Positions 26,140 to 33,832 of a stretch of 52,685 nucleotides of DNA are shown here, one piece after another. The stretch's first letter is position 1; each line of letters starts with the position of its first letter. Origin of the DNA: JBCBSZ01 sp039185015 (GTDB lineage Bacteria > Actinomycetota > Acidimicrobiia > Acidimicrobiales > Poriferisodalaceae); contig JBCDAU010000039.1 in the NCBI GenBank assembly GCA_039185015.1, positions 1 through 52,685 of the forward strand, given 5' to 3'. The notes under the pieces were generated by a model. That model made no database searches. It was not told the DNA's origin and saw nothing but the letters and a program-made list of their open reading frames with translations. The position numbers were made by a program, and so were the translations under genes.

Positions 26140-26546
26140 TGCCCTTCTACCACGCCGTCGTCCGGCCCGACGTGCTCGCCGTCGGCGAACGCGAGGCGCT
26201 CGCCACCGACATCACCGACCTGCACTGCGAGATCACCGGCGCGCCACGCACGTTCGTCCAGGTGCTCTTCACCGTGGACGACGCCGGACGGCTCCCGAGC
26301 GGGGTCGACTGCTCGTACCGGGCCAATATCCGGTCCGGGCGGACGCCGCAGCAGACCGACGAGCTCACGACCCGGCTCCGCGATGCGACCGTCGCCCGGA
26401 CGACGGCCGCGCCGTCGGCGGTCGTGATCCAGATCCAGGAGACAGAGGCCTCCTTCGTGATGGAGGGCGGCCGCCTCCTGCCGGAGCCGGGCTCGCCGGA
26501 GGAGGAAGCGTGGAAGGCGCAGGACCAGCAGGTCGGCGCGGCATGA
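26139..26546 (+). CDS. Tautomerase superfamily enzyme, cis-3-chloroacrylate dehalogenase-like
   Basis: This is a 135-residue protein starting Met-Pro, so removal of Met exposes Pro-1. Counting from Pro-1, His28 is in DITDLHCEITG. A pair of arginines three apart is in IRSGRT, and a Glu lies 11 residues before the Arg of GGRLLPEPG. From memory, cis-CaaD has Pro1, His28, an R-x-x-R pair, Glu114 and GRFLPQPG at the same relative places. The family also includes malonate semialdehyde decarboxylase and Cg10062, so dehalogenation is possible, not proven. The start has GAGGAG eight bases upstream and overlaps the preceding stop by one base. Confidence 0.85.
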   Translation: MPFYHAVVRPDVLAVGEREALATDITDLHCEITGAPRTFVQVLFTVDDAGRLPSGVDCSYRANIRSGRTPQQTDELTTRLRDATVARTTAAPSAVVIQIQETEASFVMEGGRLLPEPGSPEEEAWKAQDQQVGAA

Positions 26547-26592
26547 CCCGTCCCGCTGGGTCGCGACGGCTCGATGCGCTCGGGGTGCTCCG

Positions 26593-27930
26593 GTGGTAGC
26601 GGCGATCGAGGCGGATTACGTCGTCGTGGGCGCCGGTGCGATGGGCATGGCGTTCGTCGACGAGATCCTCACCCACAGCGACGCGAGCGTGGCGATCGTC
26701 GACCAGCACGCGAAGCCGGGTGGGCACTGGAACGACGCCTATCCCTTCGTGCGCCTCCACCAACCCTCGTTCTTCTACGGGGTGTCGTCTGCGGAGCTCG
26801 GTGGCGATCGCATCGACGAGGTCGGCCTCAACGCCGGGCTCTCCGAGCTCGCATCGGGTGCCGAGGTGACGGCCTACTTCGACCAGGTCATGCACCGGCG
26901 GTTCCTGCCGTCGGGCCGGGTCGAGTACCTCCCCCGAGCGACCTACCGGGACGGCGCCGCACGCGTCGCCCCGGCGAACCTGACGGTGTCGGTCACCGCC
27001 CGGCGCGCCGTCGTCGATGCCACGTACATGAAGGTCAAGGTCCCATCGACGACCCCTCCGGCCTACGCCGTCGAGTCGGACGCGAACGTCATCCCACCCA
27101 ACCAGCTCCCGACGACCGAGTGGCCGGCTGGTGGGTTCAACGTCATCGGCGCCGGGAAGACCGCGTTCGACGCGATCCTGTGGCTGTTGGCGAACCGGGT
27201 CGACCCGTCCGACATCCAGTGGGTCGTGCCCCGCGACTCGTGGCTGCTGAACCGGTCGATCATCCAGCCCGGCGACGGCCTCCGCATCGGCGAGCAGACC
27301 GGCTTCGCCGCCGAGGCCGGCAGCGCCGACGAGCTCTTCGAGCGTCTCGAGGCCGAGGGCCACTTCCTCCGCATCGACCGCGCGGTCGAACCGACGATGT
27401 ACCGCTGTGCCACCGTGACCGAGGCCGAGCTCGAACAGCTCCGCCGAATCGAGCGGGTCGAGCGCGGGTCGCGGGTCGTGCGTGTCACCGCCTCGACGGT
27501 CGAGCTCACCGACGGAGCGCTCACCTGCCGGCCGGGGACGGTCCACGTCGACTGCACGGCGGACGGCCTCGAGCGGTTGCCGGCTCGTCCCGTCTTCGAG
27601 GACGGTCGCATCACCCTGCAGACGGTCCGGGCGTGCCAGCAGGTCTTCAGCGCTGGGTTCATCGGGAGGGTCGAGACGCTCGAGGACACCTCGCTCGACA
27701 TCAAGAACGAGCTGGCGACGGTGGTTCCGCATCCCGATGCTCCGGTCGACTACCTGACCGGCACGCTGGCCCAGATCCACAACGTCGGGCGCTGGATGGC
27801 CCGCCCGGAGATCGCCGACTGGCTCGAGGACTCCCGACTCAGCCCGACCGGCGGCCGGGCGCCGGATCTCGCCGTCGCGATCCAGGCGGTCGAGAACCTC
27901 ACCCGCTTCGTCGACGAGGCCACCGTCTGA
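26593..27930 (+). CDS. FAD/NAD(P)-dependent oxidoreductase (flavoprotein monooxygenase-like)
   Basis: This is a 445-residue flavoprotein. The N-terminal dinucleotide site is VVGAGAMGMAF, followed by an acidic residue at the end of strand 2 (AIVDQH) and PGGHWNDAYPFVRLHQPS, a pattern shared with Baeyer-Villiger/flavin-monooxygenase-like proteins. A second glycine-rich site, FNVIGAGKTAFDA (about residue 185), fits NADPH binding. It is the last gene of the TetR-controlled operon and converges on the reductive-dehalogenase-like gene, with only 9 bp between the stops. The GTG start at 26593 is a choice by position; the reaction is unknown. Confidence 0.8.
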   Translation: MVAAIEADYVVVGAGAMGMAFVDEILTHSDASVAIVDQHAKPGGHWNDAYPFVRLHQPSFFYGVSSAELGGDRIDEVGLNAGLSELASGAEVTAYFDQVMHRRFLPSGRVEYLPRATYRDGAARVAPANLTVSVTARRAVVDATYMKVKVPSTTPPAYAVESDANVIPPNQLPTTEWPAGGFNVIGAGKTAFDAILWLLANRVDPSDIQWVVPRDSWLLNRSIIQPGDGLRIGEQTGFAAEAGSADELFERLEAEGHFLRIDRAVEPTMYRCATVTEAELEQLRRIERVERGSRVVRVTASTVELTDGALTCRPGTVHVDCTADGLERLPARPVFEDGRITLQTVRACQQVFSAGFIGRVETLEDTSLDIKNELATVVPHPDAPVDYLTGTLAQIHNVGRWMARPEIADWLEDSRLSPTGGRAPDLAVAIQAVENLTRFVDEATV

Positions 27931-27939
27931 GCCCGTCCA

Positions 27940-29154
27940 TCAGCTCGGCCACCAGGTGTCGGTCTGGCGGCGAGCTCCACGGCCTGCTCGTCGGTCGAGC
28001 CACAGCGCGAGGCGTCGCAGCGGTGAGCCGGCCAGGCGGAGCCAGGCTCGGTTCCGGCGGCGGGTGTAGTCGCGCGTGTAGGGGCACACCCGGACGCACA
28101 CCGAGCAGTCGCTGTTGATGCGCGACCAGTAGGCGAAGCACCGCTCGCCGTCGATCGACCACTTCGTCACCCCGGCCAGGTTCGAACGGTTGTGTCGATG
28201 GGTCGACGGTGCGGTGTCCGGGATCGCCTTGGAAGGACAGCCCTTCGAGCAGGCATCGCACCGCTCGCACATCTCCCGCACGCCGAAGGAGATCGGTCGG
28301 TCGTGGGCCAGCGGAGCGTCGGTGAAGATCTTGCCGAACCGGACGCTCGTCCCGAACTCTGGCGTGATGACGAGTCCGTGCTTGCCGTACTCGCCGAGTC
28401 CGGCCTGGATCGCGTACGGCACGGCCAGCGCGGTGTCGTTCATCGACGGGATGGCCCGGTAGCCGAGGTTGCGGAGGTACTGGGCCAGCGTGAGCAGGAC
28501 GACGGCGTCCTGGCTGTAGCCCATCCCGGTCGCCGCGCCCGACAGCGCTGACGGCGCCGTCTCGATGAGGGTCGCGTCCATCGCCTGACCGATGACGATC
28601 ACGTGGTCGAGTCCGTCTGGCAGGTCGTTGGGCTTCGGGCCACCCGACTGCACCGAGAAGCGCTGGGTGTAGGTCCAGCGGTGGTCGTAGGCGGCGATCC
28701 CGACGAGGTCGGCGCCCGCAGCGCGCGCGGCGTGCTTGATGTTCGTCGCCGCGTCGGTCCGCGTGCCCAGGTCGACCCGTTCGACGGCGCCGTCCCGCAG
28801 CATCGAGAGCGGATCGAGGAAGCCGTCGCGGCGGTCGTCCTGCTCGTACATCTCGGCGAACACGTCGGCGACGTGCCAGGTCGCGTTGCGGAACGCGTAG
28901 TCGTTCTGCTGGTACCCCTTCGCGGCCCGCCAGTCCGCGAGCGGCCGCCGGTAGGTCGCATAGAAGGTCTCGACCCGCTCGGTGTGGACCTCGGGGTCGT
29001 GGCGGGAACGGGAGAAGACGTCGTCGACCTGGCTGAACCGCTCGAAGTCGTCGCCGATGCAGAACCCGCACGAGGCGTCCGACGAGTCGACCGCGACCGG
29101 GATCCGCGCCCGGGTCCTCGCCCGCTTGGCGGCATCCCCCCGACCCGTGTGCAC
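27940..29154 (-). CDS. Reductive dehalogenase-like protein (RdhA/QueG superfamily, two [4Fe-4S] clusters, corrinoid)
   Basis: This is a 404-residue protein. The central domain has LGEYGKHGLVITPEFGTSVR, KIFTDAPLAHDRP and ISFGVREMCERC, which match the corrinoid-binding core of reductive dehalogenases. Cluster motifs are C296-x2-C-x2-C-x3-CP and C339-x10-C350-x2-C-x3-CP (WSRINSDCSVCVRVCP). No Tat signal is visible, so it is probably cytosolic like the catabolic dehalogenases, but the C-terminal flavin/ferredoxin reductase part of those enzymes is absent. The GTG at 29154 is chosen because the frame further upstream reads through a permease remnant. No RdhB anchor gene is present. The position beside cbiX and the B12 operon fits a B12-dependent enzyme. 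QueG is a less likely alternative. Confidence 0.85.
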   Translation of the reverse strand: MHTGRGDAAKRARTRARIPVAVDSSDASCGFCIGDDFERFSQVDDVFSRSRHDPEVHTERVETFYATYRRPLADWRAAKGYQQNDYAFRNATWHVADVFAEMYEQDDRRDGFLDPLSMLRDGAVERVDLGTRTDAATNIKHAARAAGADLVGIAAYDHRWTYTQRFSVQSGGPKPNDLPDGLDHVIVIGQAMDATLIETAPSALSGAATGMGYSQDAVVLLTLAQYLRNLGYRAIPSMNDTALAVPYAIQAGLGEYGKHGLVITPEFGTSVRFGKIFTDAPLAHDRPISFGVREMCERCDACSKGCPSKAIPDTAPSTHRHNRSNLAGVTKWSIDGERCFAYWSRINSDCSVCVRVCPYTRDYTRRRNRAWLRLAGSPLRRLALWLDRRAGRGARRQTDTWWPS

Positions 29155-29189
29155 AGCGGCACAGTACGACGAGCGGCCGGTCTCGGCTC

Positions 29190-29430
29190 CTACATCGGCA
29201 TGGCTCCCAGCGCTCGGATGGTGAGGAGCACGCCGATCCCGACCATGACGACGCCGGCGATCGGCCACGACGGTGATCGAGCCGAGCACGAAGACGCCGA
29301 GCGTGTGGGACACCGCCACCGTCAGGGTGAGGAGGAACGCCTGCCGACGCGTCCCGCGCGTGGCCACCAGGAAGGCGCGGATGACGGTCGTGCCGTGCCC
29401 GGGGGCGATGCCGTGGGCGGCGCCAGCTCC
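29190..29430 (-). pseudogene. NicO/RcnA-type nickel-cobalt permease remnant
   Basis: Read on the minus strand from about 29430, the frame gives GAAHGIAPGHGTT, then RGTRRQAFLLTLTVAVSHTL and GVFVLGSIT. These are the signature first membrane segments of NicO-type Ni/Co transporters, whose HxxxPGH and SHT motifs bind the metal. It has no start codon in the expected place and joins directly to the stop of cbiX. After GSITVVA the frame shifts by one base and continues as IAGVVMVGIGVLLTIRALG to a TAG at 29190-29192. About 75 codons remain of a protein normally several times longer, so N-terminal loss and internal deletion are clear. Confidence 0.75.
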
Positions 29431-29445
29431 CGATCGGAGACGCCG

Positions 29446-30402
29446 TCAGTGGCGGTGCTCGTGGTCGTGCCCGTGCGAGTGGCGGTGCTCGGCCGCGAGG
29501 TGGGAGTGGCCGACGCCGATCGGCTGACCCGCCTTCTCCTCCATGCGGGGGAACGGGGCGCGGTAGACGCAGGTGTCGCAGTTGACCGTCGGCATCCCCG
29601 ATCGCGCCTCGCGATAGCGCCGCTCGATGACGGCGGTCAGCTGGGGGTCGGGTCCGAAGTAGCCGGCGTCGACGACCTCGACGCCGGTACGCTCGGCGAA
29701 CTCGGCGATCTGCTCCCGGGCGCGTTCGATGAGCTTGCCGTTGCAGAGGAACCAGAAGAACACCGCGAGCCGCTGATGGCCGAGCCGGTGCACGGCGTCG
29801 AGCGCGTCGGGGGTGAGCGGCCAGGTCATCCCCGTGAACCCCATCTGGAGGAAGCCGCTGTCGACCCACTCGGCCAACGTGCGTCCCGCCTTCGAGGCCT
29901 CCCCGTTGGCGTCCGGGTCGGACGTGCCGCGGGCGATGACGACGAGCGGGAGGCCGGTGCCTCCGGCGGCGGCGAGGTTGTCGGCCGCGATCTCGACCAT
30001 CTCCGGCACGAGACCGAGGGGTGAGCCGAAGGCGATCTCCAGGTCGGGGTGACGGAGCCGGGCTTCGACGACGATGGCGGGGACGTCGCTCTTCGCGTGG
30101 CTCGCCCCCAGCAGCATGAGGGGCAGGACGACGATCTCCTCGCAACCTCGCTGGACCATCGCGTCGAGGACGATGCCGGCGGGCGGGTCGGTCATCTCGA
30201 GGAACCCGACCTCCACGATCACGTCGGGGATCGCCGCTTGCACGTGGTCGCCGATGGCGTGCATCTGGTCGGCGCTCATGGCACATCGCGACCCGTGGCC
30301 GACGAGCAGCAGCCCCTGCCGTCCGGTGGCCGGACCGCGGGGCGGCCGTCGCGGTGCTGCGGACGAGCGGATGGGGATCGAGACGGTGCGCTCGACGAGC
30401 AT
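29446..30402 (-). CDS. cbiX: Sirohydrochlorin cobaltochelatase CbiX (long form)
   Basis: This is a 318-residue two-domain chelatase of the CbiX type. The N-terminal repeat has the metal-binding His in LLLVGHGSRCA, a second His is in LLGASHAKSDVP, and the second half has VVIARGTSDPDAN. The C-terminus carries the NCDTCVYRAPFP segment (a CxxC pair) and a His-rich tail (HSHGHDHEHRH) that could bind or buffer cobalt. It inserts Co(II) into sirohydrochlorin, the committing step of the early-cobalt (anaerobic) B12 route. The start at 30402 has GAGG upstream; longer starts are possible. It is divergent from cobB, and a cobalt permease remnant follows. Confidence 0.92.
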   Translation of the reverse strand: MLVERTVSIPIRSSAAPRRPPRGPATGRQGLLLVGHGSRCAMSADQMHAIGDHVQAAIPDVIVEVGFLEMTDPPAGIVLDAMVQRGCEEIVVLPLMLLGASHAKSDVPAIVVEARLRHPDLEIAFGSPLGLVPEMVEIAADNLAAAGGTGLPLVVIARGTSDPDANGEASKAGRTLAEWVDSGFLQMGFTGMTWPLTPDALDAVHRLGHQRLAVFFWFLCNGKLIERAREQIAEFAERTGVEVVDAGYFGPDPQLTAVIERRYREARSGMPTVNCDTCVYRAPFPRMEEKAGQPIGVGHSHLAAEHRHSHGHDHEHRH

Positions 30403-30587
30403 CTGCGACCTCGGGGCTGATCGGGAGGAGCTCGGCCGGTGGTCGTGCTCCGGGCGGGCCACCGTACCCGGGAGGCGTGGAGCGAGGGCACGCCGGGCTC
30501 CGTTTCCCCCGGCGATCGTGGTGTGCCAGCGTCGGGCCTCGATGACGGGCGTCGCCGCATGAACGACCGACCACTCCGAGGTGGTGC

Positions 30588-31940
30588 GTGATGGGCCACC
30601 TCGGACCGCGCCTCGTCATCGCCGGCACCCACTCCGGTGTCGGGAAGACGACCGTCGCCACGGGCCTGATGGCCGCCTACCGCGCCGCCGGCGTGCGGGT
30701 GGCCTCGGCCAAGGTCGGCCCCGACTACCTCGACCCCGGCTACCACTCGCTCGCCACCGGACGGCCGCCGCGCAACCTGGATCCCTGGCTGTCCGGTCTC
30801 GAGGCCATCGGTCCGCTGGCCGCCCGTGCCGGGGCCGGCGCCGAGCTGCTGATCATCGAGGGCGTCATGGGTCTCTTCGACGGATCGGTCGACGGCGAAC
30901 CGTCGAGCACCGCCGACGTCGCAGCGCTGCTCGACGCGCCCGTGGTCCTCGTCGTGGACGGGTCGGCCATGTCGGCGTCGGTCGCGGCGCTCGTGCGGGG
31001 CTACCGCGACCACGACCCGCGGATCCGGCTCGCCGGCGTGATCCTCAACCGCGTCGCCGGTCCCCGCCATCGCACGCTGCTCGCCGAGGCGCTCGAGGCG
31101 ATCGACGTCGACGTGCTCGGATCCGTCGACCGCGACGACGCGCTGGTGTGGCGCGACCGACATCTCGGGCTGGTCCCGGTCGAGGAGCGCCCCGAGGAGG
31201 TGTCGTCCGCACTCGACCACCTCGGGCAGCGCGTCGCCGCTGGGTGCGACCTCGCCGGCCTCCGGGCCGTCGCCGATGCCGCACCGACCAGTGCGACGGG
31301 TGACCTGCCCGAAGCCGGTTCGGTGTCGTCGGACCGACCGGTCCGGATCGCCGTGGCGGGCGGGCCGGCGTTCACGTTCCTCTACCGCGACAACGTCGAG
31401 GCGCTCGAAGCGGCCGGTGCGGAGCTGGCCCCCTTCGACCCGCTGGTCGACGAGGCGCTCCCCGACGGCGTCACCGGTCTCGTCGTCGGTGGTGGGTTCC
31501 CCGAGGTCCACGCCGCCCGACTCGCCGACAACGACCGGCTGCTCGCCGAGGTCGGCGCCCGGGTCTCCGGCGGGCTCGTGACCTGGGCCGAGTGCGGCGG
31601 CCTGCTCTGGCTGGCTCGATCGCTGGACGGCAGGGCGATGGCCGCTGCACTGCCCGTCGAGGCGTCGATGACCGACCGGCTCACTCTCGGCTACCGCCAC
31701 GCCACCGCCATCGGCGACAACCCGGTCCTCGCCGGCGGCGACGAGGTGCGCGGCCACGAGTTCCACTACTCCACCGCCGAGCCGGGCGGCGACGCGCTGC
31801 AGCTGCGGTCCCGCTTCGGCTCCCGCCTCGAGGGCCACGCCACCCCCACCCTGCTGGCGACCTACCTGCACCAACACCTCGGCGCCCGCCCCGAGGCCGC
31901 GGCGCGCTTCGTCGCCACCTGCGCCGCCGCGTCGGAGTGA
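30588..31940 (+). CDS. cobB: Cobyrinate a,c-diamide synthase (CobB/CbiA)
   Basis: This is a 450-residue enzyme, the usual length. The N-terminal ATP-binding domain has the P-loop GTHSGVGKTT and KVGPDYLDPGYH. The C-terminal class I glutamine amidotransferase domain has the catalytic Cys in TWAECGGLLWL and the His region GHEFHYS. It amidates the a and c side chains of (cobalt or hydrogeno)byrinate using glutamine and ATP. The start is the GTG at 30588 (ATG at 30591 in frame). A terminator follows at 31997-32019, so cobB is probably transcribed separately from the cobI operon. Confidence 0.95.
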   Translation: MMGHLGPRLVIAGTHSGVGKTTVATGLMAAYRAAGVRVASAKVGPDYLDPGYHSLATGRPPRNLDPWLSGLEAIGPLAARAGAGAELLIIEGVMGLFDGSVDGEPSSTADVAALLDAPVVLVVDGSAMSASVAALVRGYRDHDPRIRLAGVILNRVAGPRHRTLLAEALEAIDVDVLGSVDRDDALVWRDRHLGLVPVEERPEEVSSALDHLGQRVAAGCDLAGLRAVADAAPTSATGDLPEAGSVSSDRPVRIAVAGGPAFTFLYRDNVEALEAAGAELAPFDPLVDEALPDGVTGLVVGGGFPEVHAARLADNDRLLAEVGARVSGGLVTWAECGGLLWLARSLDGRAMAAALPVEASMTDRLTLGYRHATAIGDNPVLAGGDEVRGHEFHYSTAEPGGDALQLRSRFGSRLEGHATPTLLATYLHQHLGARPEAAARFVATCAAASE

Positions 31941-31996
31941 GGCGAGCCGCCCGGCGCGGCGTGAGCCGCTGACCAGCGGCGAGGACCGGCGGAGGA

Positions 31997-32019
31997 GGGC
32001 GGGGTTGGGGTCCCCGCCC
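31997..32019 (+). terminator. Terminator hairpin after cobB
   Basis: GGGCGGGG (31997-32004) pairs perfectly with CCCCGCCC (32012-32019) around a 7-base loop. It separates cobB from the promoter of the RHH-cobI operon. Confidence 0.6.
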
Positions 32020-32032
32020 GGAAGAACAGCAG

Positions 32033-32067
32033 TGCCCTACGTCATGCCCTACATCGAGCGCTAGGGT
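32033..32067 (+). promoter_or_regulatory. cobI operon promoter with tandem TGCCCTAC repeats
   Basis: TGCCCTAC occurs at 32033-32040 and 32045-32052 (12-bp period). A TAGGGT -10 hexamer (32062-32067) follows, six bases before the GTG at 32074, so the mRNA is probably leaderless. The repeats cover the expected -35 and spacer. Short tandem repeats of this spacing are the usual targets of ribbon-helix-helix dimers, and the gene they precede encodes an RHH domain. Autoregulation is inferred. Confidence 0.55.
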
Positions 32068-32073
32068 CCGGAC

Positions 32074-32988
32074 GTGCGGAAGAGCTCGGTCTACCTCCCC
32101 GACGCCCTCAAGCGGCGGCTGCGCGCGCTCGCCGAGCGCACGGGCAGCTCGGAGGCGGAGTTGATCCGCGAGTCGATCGAGCAGCGTCTCGCCGGGACCG
32201 ATCGCGCCACGCCCGCCGACCCGCCCGTTCCCGGTCGCCTCGTCGGCGTCGGCGTCGGTCCCGGTCCGAGCGATCTGGTCACCGTCCGAGCCGTCGACGC
32301 CCTCCGCCGCGCCGACCGGGTGGTCGCCCCGTGCACCTCGATCGATGCCGTGGGGCGGGCAGAGGCCATCGTGCGCGAAGCGGCTCCCGATGTCGTGGTC
32401 GAGCGCATGGTCTTCGTCATGGCCGCCGACCACGAGGCGCGTGCTGCGGCGCTCGCCGAGGTCTGCGACCGGATCGCCGATCACCTCTCGGCGGGCGAGG
32501 AGGTCGCCTTCATCACCCTCGGCGACCCCAACCTCTACTCCACGGTGTCCTCCGTCGTGGCCGGTGTCGTCGCGCGTCGCCCGGAGACGGAGGTCGCGAC
32601 CGTCGCCGGCATCACGGCCTTCCAGGCGCTGGCGATGGTGGGTCCGGCGATGCTGGCCGATGAGCGGCAGTCGCTGGTGCTGCTCCCGGCGAGTGCTCCG
32701 GTCGAGGACATCGATGCCGAGCTCGCCCGTCCCGATCGCTCCGTCGTGCTCTACAAGGCCGGCGGCCGGATCGCCCGCCTCGCCGAGCAGCTCGAGGACG
32801 CCGGTCGACTCGACGGCGCGGTCATGGGCGAGCTCATCGGCATGCCGGGCGAGCGTGTCGCTCCGGTCGCCGAGCTGCGGGATCGCCCGGCGTCGTACCT
32901 GAGCGCCGTCATCTCGCCGGCTCCGAACGGCGCGGGCCCGGGCCTCGGCCCGGGTGACGTCCGCGAGCGGGAGGCCGCCCGCCGATGA
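32074..32988 (+). CDS. cobI: Precorrin-2 C20-methyltransferase (CobI/CbiL) with N-terminal ribbon-helix-helix domain
   Basis: This is a 304-residue fusion. Residues 1-45 are a ribbon-helix-helix DNA-binding unit: the strand SSVYLPD, then helices LKRRLRALAERTGSSEAELI and RESIEQRL. From about residue 52 it is a tetrapyrrole (SAM-dependent) methyltransferase with VGVGPGPSDLVTVRAVDALR, FITLGDPNLYSTVSSVV and AGITAFQALAMVGPAML, the CobI/CbiL pattern. It methylates C20 of precorrin-2 or its cobalt form. Ordinary CobI proteins are about 240 residues and lack the RHH part. The gene heads the operon and overlaps cobM by 4 bp. DNA binding by the RHH part is inferred from the fold. Confidence 0.93.
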   Translation: MRKSSVYLPDALKRRLRALAERTGSSEAELIRESIEQRLAGTDRATPADPPVPGRLVGVGVGPGPSDLVTVRAVDALRRADRVVAPCTSIDAVGRAEAIVREAAPDVVVERMVFVMAADHEARAAALAEVCDRIADHLSAGEEVAFITLGDPNLYSTVSSVVAGVVARRPETEVATVAGITAFQALAMVGPAMLADERQSLVLLPASAPVEDIDAELARPDRSVVLYKAGGRIARLAEQLEDAGRLDGAVMGELIGMPGERVAPVAELRDRPASYLSAVISPAPNGAGPGLGPGDVREREAARR

Positions 32989-33824
32989 CCGGGGTGATCT
33001 CGTTCGTGGGCGCCGGCCCCGGTGCCGATGACCTGGTGACCCTGCGCGGCGCCGATCGGCTGGCGAACGCCGACATCGTCATCTGGGCCTCGTCGCTGGT
33101 GCCGGAGTCGATGTTGCGGCACTGCCGAGACGACGCGCGGTTCCACGACTCGGCGACGATGACGCTCGAGGACGTCCTCGCCGTCTTCGCCGCCAACCCG
33201 ACGTCCAGGATCGTCCGGCTCCACTCCGGTGACCCCAGCGTCTACGGCGCCATCCAGGAACAGATCGACTGGTGCAACGCCGAGGAGCGCGAGTTCGAGG
33301 TCGTCCCCGGCGTCACGTCCGTGGCCGGAGCGGCCGCCGAGCTGCGCCGCGAGCTCACGATCCCGCAGCGCGGGCAGTCGCTCGTCTACACGAGGCTCGC
33401 CGGGCGGACGTCGGCCTCGATGCGACCCAACGAGGACGTCAAGGCCTTCGCCCCGAACGGCACGACCATGGCGGTCTTCCTGTCGGGCGCCCGACCCGAC
33501 GAGCTCCAGGCCGAGCTACTCGTCGACGGGAGCGGCTACACAGCCGAGACCCCGGCGGTCGTGATCGTCCGCGCCACGTGGCCGGACCAGCAGATCGTGC
33601 GCACGACCGTCGGGGATCTCGCCACCGCGATCCGCTCCACGGGCGCCACGATGACGATCCTCGTCCTCGTCGGCGACGTGCTCGCCGACGAACCGGTCGA
33701 CGCCCGCAGCCACCTCTACTCGCCGGACTACACGACGTCCTACCGACTGCGGTCCGAGGACGGATCGACGGCTGGTCGGGCCAGCGCCCGGAGCCGGTCC
33801 GAGGCCGCGGGCAGGACCCGCTGA
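32985..33824 (+). CDS. cobM: Precorrin-4 C11-methyltransferase (CobM/CbiF)
   Basis: This is a 279-residue tetrapyrrole methyltransferase. FVGAGPGADDLVTLRGADRL starts the SAM-binding fold, RLHSGDPSVYGAIQEQI and FEVVPGVTSVAGAAAELRRE are the CobM/CbiF family motifs, and TIPQRGQSLVYTRLAGRT is specific for this enzyme. It adds the C11 methyl group after ring contraction. The last 25 residues are a Ser/Arg-rich tail not needed for the fold. The start overlaps cobI (ATGA), and cbiD begins 8 bp after its stop. Confidence 0.95.
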   Translation: MTGVISFVGAGPGADDLVTLRGADRLANADIVIWASSLVPESMLRHCRDDARFHDSATMTLEDVLAVFAANPTSRIVRLHSGDPSVYGAIQEQIDWCNAEEREFEVVPGVTSVAGAAAELRRELTIPQRGQSLVYTRLAGRTSASMRPNEDVKAFAPNGTTMAVFLSGARPDELQAELLVDGSGYTAETPAVVIVRATWPDQQIVRTTVGDLATAIRSTGATMTILVLVGDVLADEPVDARSHLYSPDYTTSYRLRSEDGSTAGRASARSRSEAAGRTR

Positions 33825-33832
33825 GCACGCTC

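Noticed and set aside
29155..29367. Extension of the RdhA-like protein upstream of 29154
   Set aside because: The extra N-terminus reads through the NicO remnant, then out-of-frame Arg-rich sequence. It looks accidental rather than a real membrane fusion.
30403..30587. Possible cobalamin riboswitch between cbiX and cobB (a GGGGGAAACGG stretch on the minus strand)
   Set aside because: The conserved CTGTCCCGCAACTGT-like core, the GCCACTG element and the B12 box are all missing on both strands, unlike the two clear riboswitches at 41.4 and 43.9 kb.
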